The notes under the pieces were generated by a model, which saw only the letters and a list, made by a program, of their open reading frames with translations, did no database searches and was not told the DNA's origin. The translations under genes and the position numbers were made by a program. Below, in pieces: positions 1 to 6,754 of a stretch of DNA of 14,722 nt. Position 1 is the stretch's first letter; each line of letters begins with the position of its first letter. The stretch comes from Rheinheimera sp. (GTDB lineage Bacteria > Pseudomonadota > Gammaproteobacteria > Enterobacterales > Alteromonadaceae), in the NCBI RefSeq assembly GCF_020217005.1, contig NZ_JAIWOI010000334.1:1-14722 (forward strand), in the 5' to 3' direction.

Positions 1-2
1 TT

Positions 3-38
3 CAGCCGACGCTGCAAGTCGTCCAGGATGCAAACTAG
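3..38 (+). CDS. possible 3' end of an upstream gene (partial)
   Basis: The frame running into the window from the left reads QPTLQVVQDAN and stops at TAG 36-38, directly before the TTG start of the protease gene. Another frame (stop TGA 40-42) would also run in from the edge, overlapping that start by TTGA. Either would make the protease gene a downstream member of a longer operon. Only 11-13 codons are visible, so neither the frame nor a product can be assigned with confidence. Confidence 0.25.
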   Translation, partial: QPTLQVVQDAN

Positions 39-1295
39 TTGAAGACAACGATCATTCCTATTTCTATGGCCTATGCCGAAGGTGGTTATACAGTAGCTGT
101 TGCAATAGGCAGCCCAGAAGTTCGGGTCAACTTAGTGCTCGATACAGGATCCAGTGCTTTGGCAGTGCGACAAAGTTGTTATCAGCCTGAGCAGGATCAG
201 CAAGCACAACTCAGCGCTGATATTCAACTGATGAGCTATGGTGCGGGTGGCTGGGCAGGCAGTCTGGTCAGTACTCTGGTGGCTGTGGGACATTCGTCTG
301 ATCAGCAGCTGGCAGCAAAAACTGAACTGGCGGTGATAGTGGATGAGCCCAGTCATAATTTTTATCAGGCCGATGGCATTTGGGGGCTGGCTTATGCTGA
401 ATTGGACTCTGTCTATCAGGCGGAGCAGTTTTTGCAGCAACATCAGGTTTCTCCTGCGTTGTCCTGGCCCTGGCCAGAACAGGTGCTGAGTTGCGCTTCG
501 CCGCTCAGCTCTTTGCGGCAACAACTGCAAAGCTGTCCACGCCGCACTGTGCAGCCTTTGTTTGGCGCCTTGCAACAGCAGAATGCACTGAAAAATAGTT
601 TTGCTTTGCTCACCAGGCGGGCTGTGTATCACCACAATGGCAGCACTGCGACTTCTGAAGCTGATAGGTTGGACCCGTTAAATAAGGGACTGCTGGTGCT
701 GGGCAATGCTGAACTATGCACACATTTGTACGAGGGGCCTTTGCAATCCATCAGCCTGGTGCACGACAAGTACTACAACACTGAGTTGCTGCGTATTCAA
801 CTGCAAGGTTTCGACGCTTTTAACGTGCCTGCGTTAGCAGAACAGGATCTAGCGGCTTATGGCAGCAACAGCATTTTTGATTCAGGCTCGAGTTTTATAA
901 TACTGGAAACCAGCTGTTATCAATATTTGATGCAGAGTTTTACGCTGTGTTCCGATTTGTTCGGCGAACAGACCCGTATGGCGCTTGACGCCAGAAATAA
1001 TATGCAGGGTTTGCCGATGGATCAGTTGCAACTCTCTGACTGGCCAGATATTTTACTAACCCTCAAAGGGGGCGATTGTCATCAATCTGACGTGATTTTA
1101 ACCGTAAAATCCAGCCAGTATTGGCAACTGAATGCGCCAGTGCAGGGGCAGGCTATGTTTTTACTGGCCAGCCAGTTAGCAGGCTGGGCCAGTCAAAGCA
1201 TTTTGGGCTTGCCGGTGATGAATAATAAATATTGTATTTTTGACCGCGCTGCCGATAACGGCATGGGCGTGATTAAGGTGGCAGACGCAAGATGA
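39..1295 (+). CDS. pepsin-like aspartic protease (family A1, shewasin-type)
   Basis: A 418-residue bilobal aspartic endopeptidase. Seen directly: the first catalytic motif LDTGSS with Asp35; a flap-like segment SYGAGG with Tyr68 followed by WAGSL; the conserved ADGIWGLAY (residues 112-120; pepsin has FDGILGLAY); the second catalytic motif IFDSGSS with Asp281; and a C-terminal block SILGLP...YCIFDRA that matches the pepsin end. Both catalytic aspartates are present, so it should be active. There is no signal peptide, which fits cytoplasmic bacterial pepsins such as the shewasins of Shewanella. The start is TTG at 39, with AGGA at 25-28 ten bases upstream; the next ATG (66) has no Shine-Dalgarno site. 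The stop overlaps the next gene by ATGA. Pepsins are rare in bacteria. Its place at the head of a borosin cluster makes it a candidate protease for the precursor peptide, which is inference. Assignment to the fold is secure. Confidence 0.9.
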   Translation: MKTTIIPISMAYAEGGYTVAVAIGSPEVRVNLVLDTGSSALAVRQSCYQPEQDQQAQLSADIQLMSYGAGGWAGSLVSTLVAVGHSSDQQLAAKTELAVIVDEPSHNFYQADGIWGLAYAELDSVYQAEQFLQQHQVSPALSWPWPEQVLSCASPLSSLRQQLQSCPRRTVQPLFGALQQQNALKNSFALLTRRAVYHHNGSTATSEADRLDPLNKGLLVLGNAELCTHLYEGPLQSISLVHDKYYNTELLRIQLQGFDAFNVPALAEQDLAAYGSNSIFDSGSSFIILETSCYQYLMQSFTLCSDLFGEQTRMALDARNNMQGLPMDQLQLSDWPDILLTLKGGDCHQSDVILTVKSSQYWQLNAPVQGQAMFLLASQLAGWASQSILGLPVMNNKYCIFDRAADNGMGVIKVADAR

Positions 1296-1840
1296 GATTG
1301 GAGCAGCGGCACATTACCAACGGCGAGATCCGGTTAGTCCCATTGCAAGCCAGACATAGCGATTTATTTGTTGAGTTATACAGCAATCCAAAAATAATGC
1401 GTCAAGTCGCCGAACCTTTGTCGCCATCTTTAGCTGCACGGACCTTTGCGAAGGCGATCAAATCTGCAGATGAATCTCGCAGGCATTACTACTGGGTGAT
1501 CCAGAATGCCTGTGGCGCAGAGTCTGGAATAGCGGCTTTGATTTTGCTGTCGAATGAGGTCGCCGAGGTTGGAGTGATGTTATTGCCTAAGTTTTCAAGA
1601 CAGCAGTTACCGCTTCAGGTTGGTGTTTGTTTATTTAGTTACGCATTTGAATTTAGTTCAATTGAGCAAATAGTCGTAATGCATAAAGCGGGTAACCTGC
1701 CTCTGCCTCCTGTTTTGCGTCAGCTCTCTATGCAATGCAGTGTCAACGAAGGTGAACTTTATTCTTGGCATTTACCCCGACACACGTGGTGTGAGGCAAG
1801 AACTCATGCTCCTTATTCAGATATTAAGTTGATTGAATAG
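1292..1840 (+). CDS. GNAT-fold acetyltransferase-like protein, degenerate CoA loop
   Basis: A 182-residue protein that reads like the RimJ/Acetyltransf_3 branch of GNATs. It has an N-terminal strand IRLVPLQARHSDLFVELYSN (13-32), a YYWVIQN strand (66-72), a core strand EVGVMLLPKF (92-101), a helix ending SYAFEF (116-121), and the Asn of the usual N-x-x-S region at N135. The acetyl-CoA pyrophosphate loop, normally Q/R-x-x-G-x-G/A, reads RQQLPL (103-108) and has no glycine. CoA binding may be weakened, or the protein may have another role. It starts inside the protease stop codon (ATGA) and ends 2 bases before the methyltransferase, so the three genes are almost certainly co-translated. Acetylation of the peptide or an accessory role in the borosin pathway is possible but unproven. 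The fold call is moderately confident; activity is uncertain. Confidence 0.65.
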   Translation: MRLEQRHITNGEIRLVPLQARHSDLFVELYSNPKIMRQVAEPLSPSLAARTFAKAIKSADESRRHYYWVIQNACGAESGIAALILLSNEVAEVGVMLLPKFSRQQLPLQVGVCLFSYAFEFSSIEQIVVMHKAGNLPLPPVLRQLSMQCSVNEGELYSWHLPRHTWCEARTHAPYSDIKLIE

Positions 1841-1842
1841 CG

Positions 1843-2628
1843 ATGAATACAAAAACAGGCAGTTTGGTTTGTGTTGGTACGGGGATGACGATGGCGTCGC
1901 ATATCACACCTTTAAGTCAAAGTTATATAATGCAGGCCGATGTGGTTTTTGCACTGATGTCGCATGGCGTGGTAGAAAAATGGCTGGAAGCCATGCACCC
2001 TGATGTTCGCAGCCTGCAGCGCTATTACTCTGAAGGACAGGACAGAAAACTCAGTTATCGCCAGATGGTGGATGCCATGCTGGATGAAGTGCGCTTAGGT
2101 AAAAAGGTTGTGGGGGCTTTTTATGGTCACCCGGGAGTTTTTGCCTGGGTACCTCACAAAGCTATTGCAGAGGCAAGGCAACAAGGCTACAAAGCTCATA
2201 TGGAGCCTGGAGTCTCAGCCGAGGACTGTTTATTTGCCGATTTAGCCATTGATCCCGGGCGTTATGGTTGTCAGCATTTTGAAACTACTCAGTTGATGAT
2301 TTATCAGCGCCGGATTGATCCAAGCGCATATTTGATTTTATGGCAAGCCGGAGTCGCAGGCGATTTAACCACAGCCCGTTTTCATACCAATAAACAGCGC
2401 TTGGCTTTGTTAGTGGAACTGCTGTCTGAGTATTATCCTGCGGACCACCCTGTGATTTTATATGAGGCTTGTACTTTGCCTGTTGGGGAACCAAGAACGC
2501 AGCAGATTGGCTTGGCTGAATTGCCGGATGCAGATATTTATTTACATACAACGCTGGTGTTACCGCCGGCAGAAAAGCTGACTCCTAATCTGGTTATGCA
2601 AGAAAAACTAGCAGCTTTGCAGCTTTAA
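1843..2628 (+). CDS. split borosin alpha-N-methyltransferase (SonM-like, TP-methylase fold)
   Basis: A 261-residue SAM-dependent methyltransferase of the tetrapyrrole-methylase fold. In the borosin branch this fold methylates backbone amides of a precursor peptide. Seen: the SAM loop CVGTGMTM (10-17), then QADVVF (31-36); the motif YYSEGQDRKLSYRQM (61-75) with Tyr62, Arg68 and Tyr72; GAFYGHPGVF (91-100) with Tyr94; and the block EPGVSAEDCLFADLAIDP, followed by GCQHFETTQ and LILWQAG. The spacing Tyr-6-Arg-4-Tyr-22-Tyr equals that of the catalytic residues of OphMA (66/72/76/98) and, by my recollection, is offset by about one residue from SonM of Shewanella oneidensis. The length fits stand-alone SonM rather than the fused fungal OphMA. 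It lies 2 bases after the GNAT gene and 86 bases before the precursor gene. A siroheme or cobalamin C-methylase is unlikely: no tetrapyrrole genes are near, and the borosin signature is strong. Confidence 0.92.
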   Translation: MNTKTGSLVCVGTGMTMASHITPLSQSYIMQADVVFALMSHGVVEKWLEAMHPDVRSLQRYYSEGQDRKLSYRQMVDAMLDEVRLGKKVVGAFYGHPGVFAWVPHKAIAEARQQGYKAHMEPGVSAEDCLFADLAIDPGRYGCQHFETTQLMIYQRRIDPSAYLILWQAGVAGDLTTARFHTNKQRLALLVELLSEYYPADHPVILYEACTLPVGEPRTQQIGLAELPDADIYLHTTLVLPPAEKLTPNLVMQEKLAALQL

Positions 2629-2638
2629 TTGATGAAAC

Positions 2639-2652
2639 TTGAGCTAGCTCAA
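2639..2652. promoter_or_regulatory. perfect 14-bp palindrome between methyltransferase and precursor genes
   Basis: TTGAGCTAGCTCAA is a perfect two-fold palindrome in the 86-base gap before the precursor gene. It could be a dimeric repressor or activator operator. As RNA it is only a 5-bp hairpin with a CUAG loop and no T-tract, so it is a poor terminator. No clear sigma-70 promoter can be assigned around it. The element is certain; its function is unknown. Confidence 0.4.
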
Positions 2653-2704
2653 ACTGGAAGGCTGAATTCGACAGCAAATAAGGCTATCGTGTTAACAACA
2701 AAAA

Positions 2705-2708
2705 AGGA
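2705..2708 (+). promoter_or_regulatory. ribosome binding site of the precursor gene
   Basis: AGGA in an A-rich context (AAAAAAGGAAAACCT), six bases before ATG 2715. It is clearer than any site before the GNAT or methyltransferase genes, which appear to depend on coupling. The precursor may therefore be translated more strongly than its modifying enzyme, as RiPP pathways usually need. Confidence 0.6.
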
Positions 2709-2714
2709 AAACCT

Positions 2715-2996
2715 ATGAGTAATTTACTGAGTTTTATTACCAGTTTTGGTTCAAGCGCTGAATTGCGCTCATTAAGCCCTGAACAGCTGAGTGAGCGTAT
2801 GGAACAACAAGGTCTGAGCGCAGAGGAAATCAGCGTGATTTTGTCTGGCGACCGTGCCGCTATTGCCACTATGGTCAAAACCAGTGGCGATATAGTTTGT
2901 TGCGTAGTGCCTGAAAAACCGGATGATCAAGAGCCGGATGATGACGACGAAGAAGAAAAAGACCAAAAGCCACAAAGTGTTAGAGCGGCTGTGTAA
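2715..2996 (+). CDS. split borosin precursor peptide (SonA-like)
   Basis: A 93-residue acidic peptide. Residues 1-55 look like the small helical borosin-binding domain of split borosin precursors: LLSFITSFGSSAELR, then SPEQLSERMEQQGLSAEEI, then VILSGDRAAI. This resembles the pattern of SonA (helix, acidic helix, 'GL..E.I..v.sGD', then core). From about 57 the probable core begins: SGDIVCCVVPEKPD, with a six-residue hydrophobic run I60-V65 around Cys62-Cys63. It is followed by a strongly acidic stretch (D70-D83, including DDDDEEE) and a short basic-hydrophobic end, SVRAAV. By analogy with SonA, N-methylation would fall in the 60-65 run; this is inference. It follows its methyltransferase, and its TAA stop shares a base with the ATG of the next gene (TAATG). 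There is no signal peptide. The role call rests on position plus pattern, and an exact core cannot be fixed by eye. Confidence 0.82.
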   Translation: MSNLLSFITSFGSSAELRSLSPEQLSERMEQQGLSAEEISVILSGDRAAIATMVKTSGDIVCCVVPEKPDDQEPDDDDEEEKDQKPQSVRAAV

Positions 2997-4750
2997 TGAA
3001 AAACTGGCTGCCATGGTTTGAATTATTGCTTATAGCCATTTTGACAGGCATTTTTGTGCCTTCAGCTATGGCAGCCAATTCACTTGATGTAGATACTATT
3101 GAGTCATTATTTACCTCTAATACCAAAGCTTTTATCGAACATGTAGATAAGCTCACCGCTGAGCCAACTCTTGGCTGGAGCGCACAAGATAAAATCACAC
3201 TGGCATTTTATGTCGGGCGAGCAGCCATTCTACGCAGTGATTATGTTGCAGCCGAATCTTCGCTGATTAAAGTGCTTGATTTATCAGAAGATTTAACTCT
3301 GAAGTACAGAGCTGTAGTGTCCTTGGTGAATTTACACCAGCATACAGGTAATTTTTATAAGGCCTTTAGTTACGGCTTACAGTTCAGTGACGAAAAATAT
3401 GCAGCTTTGGAAGATGAACTAAAAGCTAGTGGTCTCATTGTGATGGCCTTGGCACTGATGGATTCCGGCTTGTATGATGAGTCTGCCAATTTAGTCCGGA
3501 AAATTCCGCTGGAAAAAGTCTCAGCCCGAGTTCGGTGTACAGCCTTGTTTTTAACTGGCCAAATAGCCTACAAAAGCGGCATTTTTGTTAAACCTCTGGG
3601 TCAAATTAAAGCTGATAATAAGCAGTGTGCTGCCGCAAACCAAATACTGTACTCATTGCTCACCGATAGTGCCATTAGTCTGGTGCACTCAAATCAGGGG
3701 GATGTTGAACAGGCTTTGCAGCTCCTGCGGGAAAAAAATGCACAGGTTGAACAATTGGGGTATGAGAACCTAACAGTTGGCTGGCAAGCTGTTCTGGTTA
3801 ACATACTCGCCTCGAAAAAGGATCTGAGCTCGTTAGAGACTGAAGCCAGAAAGCTCGAACCTTTGACGCATTCCAAAGCCATAGAGAATTCGTTGGAAGT
3901 CGCCTTGCTGGCTTATCAGGGCCTGGCTGCCAGCTATAAATTACTGGGTGATCAGCCAAAAGCTATGCATTACCTTGAACTTTATCAGCAAACTTATCAG
4001 AAAGCGAATAACAGGCAAATGACAGCAGCTTTGGCTTATTACGCCGCTTTAATGCAGGCCGCAGAGCGTAAACAGGAAATTAGCCTGCTGAATCAGCAAA
4101 CCCGTCAACTGCAACTGGAAAACGAACTGGCCAAGGCTGAAACAGTGAACAACAGGCTGTATTTGCTGGTGGCTGTGACGGTGCTATTGTTGCTGATGAC
4201 AGTGCTTTATCGTACACACCGCTCTGGCGTTAAACTGAAAGAGCGCGTTACTTTTGACAAACTAACCCGGGTCTTTAGTCGGGATCATTTTGAAGATGTA
4301 CTGGCAACCTGCTTAACTGTGGCTCCGGGCCAGCAGCAAAAGCTGGGTTTTGTGTTGTTTGACCTGGACCATTTTAAGCAAGTAAACGATAGCTATGGCC
4401 ACCAGACAGGCGACTGGGTATTGCAACAAGCGGCCAATGCAGCACAGCAATGCTTGCGTAAAAGTGATGCGATAGGCCGCATTGGTGGCGAAGAGTTTGC
4501 CATTTTGCTGCAGGACTGTGACCTGGACATGAGCCGTGCTCTGGCCGAATCTGTACGTTTGGCCATTGCAGATATAGATACCACCCCTACAGGCCATAAA
4601 TTTGCAGTCACCGCCAGTTTTGGTGTCAGTACGGCGCAGGACTATGGCTACAATGCCCGTAAATTGTTTTCTGTGGCAGACGAAGCTTTGTATCAGGCCA
4701 AACAACAAGGTCGTAACAAAGTGATGCCATTAGAGCCTCAGCAAGTCTAA
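2996..4750 (+). CDS. membrane diguanylate cyclase with periplasmic TPR-like sensor and GGDEF domain
   Basis: A 584-residue protein that should make cyclic di-GMP from two GTP at the inner membrane. Layout: signal peptide or N-terminal membrane segment (residues 1-27, ending PSAMA-AN); a helical TPR-like periplasmic region (about 45-350); a coiled coil rich in Gln/Leu/Glu (about 360-385); one membrane helix (about 387-406); and a GGDEF domain from about 421. Active-site motif GGEEF is at 497-501, the metal-site segment DLDHFKQVNDSYGHQTGD is upstream, and an inhibitory I-site RKSD lies at 488-491, five residues before GGEEF. It should be active and feedback-inhibited. The start ATG uses the last base of the precursor's stop codon, so translation is probably coupled. 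A link between borosin and c-di-GMP signalling is suggested by this layout but not shown. Confidence 0.9.
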   Translation: MKNWLPWFELLLIAILTGIFVPSAMAANSLDVDTIESLFTSNTKAFIEHVDKLTAEPTLGWSAQDKITLAFYVGRAAILRSDYVAAESSLIKVLDLSEDLTLKYRAVVSLVNLHQHTGNFYKAFSYGLQFSDEKYAALEDELKASGLIVMALALMDSGLYDESANLVRKIPLEKVSARVRCTALFLTGQIAYKSGIFVKPLGQIKADNKQCAAANQILYSLLTDSAISLVHSNQGDVEQALQLLREKNAQVEQLGYENLTVGWQAVLVNILASKKDLSSLETEARKLEPLTHSKAIENSLEVALLAYQGLAASYKLLGDQPKAMHYLELYQQTYQKANNRQMTAALAYYAALMQAAERKQEISLLNQQTRQLQLENELAKAETVNNRLYLLVAVTVLLLLMTVLYRTHRSGVKLKERVTFDKLTRVFSRDHFEDVLATCLTVAPGQQQKLGFVLFDLDHFKQVNDSYGHQTGDWVLQQAANAAQQCLRKSDAIGRIGGEEFAILLQDCDLDMSRALAESVRLAIADIDTTPTGHKFAVTASFGVSTAQDYGYNARKLFSVADEALYQAKQQGRNKVMPLEPQQV

Positions 4751-4773
4751 AGTGAAGTTAAAAGGATAAAGTG

Positions 4774-5415
4774 ATGGAAAGCCTGGGTGTGATTCAGTTC
4801 TGGACTTTTTTGGCAGGCGTTATCGTCATTATCCTGATGCCGGGACCAAACAGCCTGTTTGTACTTAAAACCAGTATGGTGCAGGGACCAACCCACGCCT
4901 GGCGCGCTTTGGCCGCAGTGCTGCTTGGCGATGCGACTCTGATCCTGTTGTCTTACCTTGGTTTAGCGTCAGTGCTGTTAGCTTCCCCCGAGTTATTTCG
5001 TTGGATCCGCTACTTAGGCGCAGCTTATTTGTTGTTTGTCGGTGTGCAAATTTTATTGAGTTTGCTCCAGCCGAAAGCCACTTCTGCGCAAGAGCCAGGG
5101 GTTACGGTGGCGACTACAAAAGCTGCTGTGTTTCGCAAATCGTTGTTATTAAGCCTGACCAATCCCAAAGCTATTTTGTTTTTCCTGTCATTTTTTATTC
5201 AGTTTATCGACTCCAGCTTCAGTCCAGGCTGGGTGCCGTATCTGATATTAGCCCTGGTACTGGAACTGGTCAGCCTGCTGTATTTAACCACGCTGATATA
5301 CGCAGGTGCCGCTATCGCTGGCTTCTTTAAAGGCCAACCTAAAGCAGGTCAGGCGGGTAATCTGGTATTGGGGCTATTATTCACCGGTTTTGCGGTGAGG
5401 TTAGCTTTGGCGTGA
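4774..5415 (+). CDS. leuE: LysE/RhtB-family amino-acid exporter, LeuE-like
   Basis: A 213-residue inner-membrane exporter with about six membrane helices. The family signature MPGPNSLFVL (residues 22-31) sits in the first helix, followed by a GDA motif. The second half has LSLTNPKAILFFLSFFIQFID and ELVSLLYL, which follow E. coli LeuE (YeaS) closely, as does the end GLLFTGFAVRLAL. LeuE exports leucine and related amino acids. The ATG at 4774 is preferred over the GTG at 4771, because AAGGA (4762-4766) then lies 7 bases away and the N-terminus matches LeuE length. It begins 23 bases after the GGDEF gene, so it may be in the same operon. Whether it serves the peptide pathway is unknown; ordinary amino-acid export is the default reading. 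Symbol by similarity only. Confidence 0.85.
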   Translation: MESLGVIQFWTFLAGVIVIILMPGPNSLFVLKTSMVQGPTHAWRALAAVLLGDATLILLSYLGLASVLLASPELFRWIRYLGAAYLLFVGVQILLSLLQPKATSAQEPGVTVATTKAAVFRKSLLLSLTNPKAILFFLSFFIQFIDSSFSPGWVPYLILALVLELVSLLYLTTLIYAGAAIAGFFKGQPKAGQAGNLVLGLLFTGFAVRLALA

Positions 5416-5421
5416 TGTGAC

Positions 5422-5464
5422 AGAAACAAAAGTCCCTCAGCCGAAGGACAAAAAGGCTGAGGGA
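5422..5464 (-). terminator. intrinsic terminator of the MacAB-like operon
   Basis: A perfect 10-bp stem, TCCCTCAGCC (5433-5442) with GGCTGAGGGA (5455-5464), and a 12-base loop. Read on the - strand it is followed by CTTTTGTTTCTGT, a T-rich tail. It lies about 45 bases after the stop of the last permease gene. On the + strand the stem is followed by AAAGG rather than T, so it would serve leuE poorly. Confidence 0.8.
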
Positions 5465-5508
5465 AAGGTTGGTAACTTTATAGGTACCATGGAAAGGTTA
5501 CTACACGG

Positions 5509-6744
5509 CTAAGCCCGGCCTCGGGTTGCTGTAGCAGGAGAAATTTTTGATGCGACTAAAGCGGGGTAACTGACCGCCAATTGGCCGACAATCAGCAGCG
5601 CGACAACACCAATCAGCAGTAACACAGGGCTTAACGGGCTCATGCTAAAGGTTGATACCAGCCAGATATTCAAGGCTATAGCTCCGGCAGTGCCAAGCAC
5701 CACTCCTGCTGTACTTATCAGCAAATTTTCCAGCATAAAGTAGCGCATCACTTGCCACTGACTGGCGCCTAAAGCGCGACGGGTACCAATTTGACGGGTG
5801 CGTCTGTTAATGCTGAACATCGCAAGGCCTACAATGCCAAAGCCAGTGATCAGCGTCAGCACAATAATGACAGTCAGCAGAATAGTGTTAGTGGCCTGGT
5901 GCTCCTGATAACTTTTGTCACGGGTTTGTTCCATGCTGGTGACATTGCGGATAATGCGGCCTCTGTCGGTTTCCGCCAGCATTTTCTCGATCACTGGCAT
6001 CAGTTCATCACGGCGGCCTGGTTCTGTCCGGATAAAATATCTGCTGCCTCTGCCGTCCAGTTGTTGTGGTACCAGCATACTGCGCTCTACGCCATTCCAG
6101 CCATTCCACGGAGCCTGTAAGGTGTTGATAATACCTGTAATTTGTACCGGTTGATGGTTGTCGATATAGACAGTTTTTCCCAGTGCTGTTTTCCAGTTTC
6201 CTTCAAACATGGCTTCGGCCAGTGCTTTGCTAATTAAAGCTTTGGGCGGCCATTTGGTACTACCAACGTCACGCCAGCCTATATCCGAATTGTGGAAGTT
6301 ATCGCCGGCAATCAGCTCTACACCTAAAGCGGCAATACCTTGTTCGTCAACCATGTACACAGCTGCACCTGTGCCTTCAACATCGTCACCCGCTTTAGTT
6401 TGCAAGCTCATAGACCAGCCGCCGCCGCTTAAGGGAATAGCGTTTATCTGTGTTGCTGCTACGACTCCCGGGATCTGACGAATACGTTGTAAGTCCTGCT
6501 GCATTGACGTTTGGGTATTGTAATTTTGGGCAAATATCGTATTGCTCAGATAGAAGGTATTGGCTTCATCCACTCCACTGGGTCTGGCCATTTGCTGACT
6601 GCGTTCCTGCATCATAAAAATAGCGTTGACCATAATGGTCAATGTCAGGGCAATTTGCAGAGCAATCAGCAAAGCACCAATTTTGTTGCGCATCAAAGCG
6701 CGAAAGATAGGACCCAGTTCTAACCTGGCAAATAGGCTTATCAT
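5509..6744 (-). CDS. MacB/FtsX-type ABC transporter permease (second permease)
   Basis: A 411-residue permease of the MacB_PCD/FtsX class. One N-terminal membrane helix (about 18-45) is followed by a large periplasmic domain (about 46-280, with a MacB_PCD-like strand pattern VYIDNHQPVQITGII). Three more membrane helices follow, after a cytoplasmic loop containing RRTRQIGTRRALGAS, the FtsX-family coupling signature. AAGGAG sits 8 bases before the ATG. It is the last gene of the operon, 10 bases after the first permease. The family works mechanically: ATP hydrolysis in the cytoplasm moves the periplasmic part to expel a substrate through the adaptor and an outer-membrane channel. Having two non-identical permeases suggests a heterodimer. 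Substrate unknown; macrolides, peptides and lipids are all handled by relatives. Confidence 0.88.
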   Translation of the reverse strand: MISLFARLELGPIFRALMRNKIGALLIALQIALTLTIMVNAIFMMQERSQQMARPSGVDEANTFYLSNTIFAQNYNTQTSMQQDLQRIRQIPGVVAATQINAIPLSGGGWSMSLQTKAGDDVEGTGAAVYMVDEQGIAALGVELIAGDNFHNSDIGWRDVGSTKWPPKALISKALAEAMFEGNWKTALGKTVYIDNHQPVQITGIINTLQAPWNGWNGVERSMLVPQQLDGRGSRYFIRTEPGRRDELMPVIEKMLAETDRGRIIRNVTSMEQTRDKSYQEHQATNTILLTVIIVLTLITGFGIVGLAMFSINRRTRQIGTRRALGASQWQVMRYFMLENLLISTAGVVLGTAGAIALNIWLVSTFSMSPLSPVLLLIGVVALLIVGQLAVSYPALVASKISPATATRGRA

Positions 6745-6754
6745 GGCAAACTCC

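Noticed and set aside
132..635. 167-aa - strand open frame opposite the protease gene
   Set aside because: Antisense to a gene with clear pepsin motifs; no domain features and no Shine-Dalgarno site.
1843..2628. Reading the methyltransferase as a siroheme/cobalamin (CobA/CysG-type) methylase
   Set aside because: The borosin-specific tyrosine/arginine pattern and the adjacent precursor fit much better, and no tetrapyrrole genes are nearby.
2715..2996. Reading the small acidic gene as a nitrile-hydratase-leader (NHLP/Nif11) type precursor
   Set aside because: The N-terminal helices faintly recall Nif11-type leaders, but the partner enzyme is a borosin methyltransferase and no lanthipeptide, cyclodehydratase or radical SAM enzyme is present.
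4313..4708. 131-aa - strand open frame
   Set aside because: Lies opposite the GGDEF domain, whose motifs are intact; a shadow frame.
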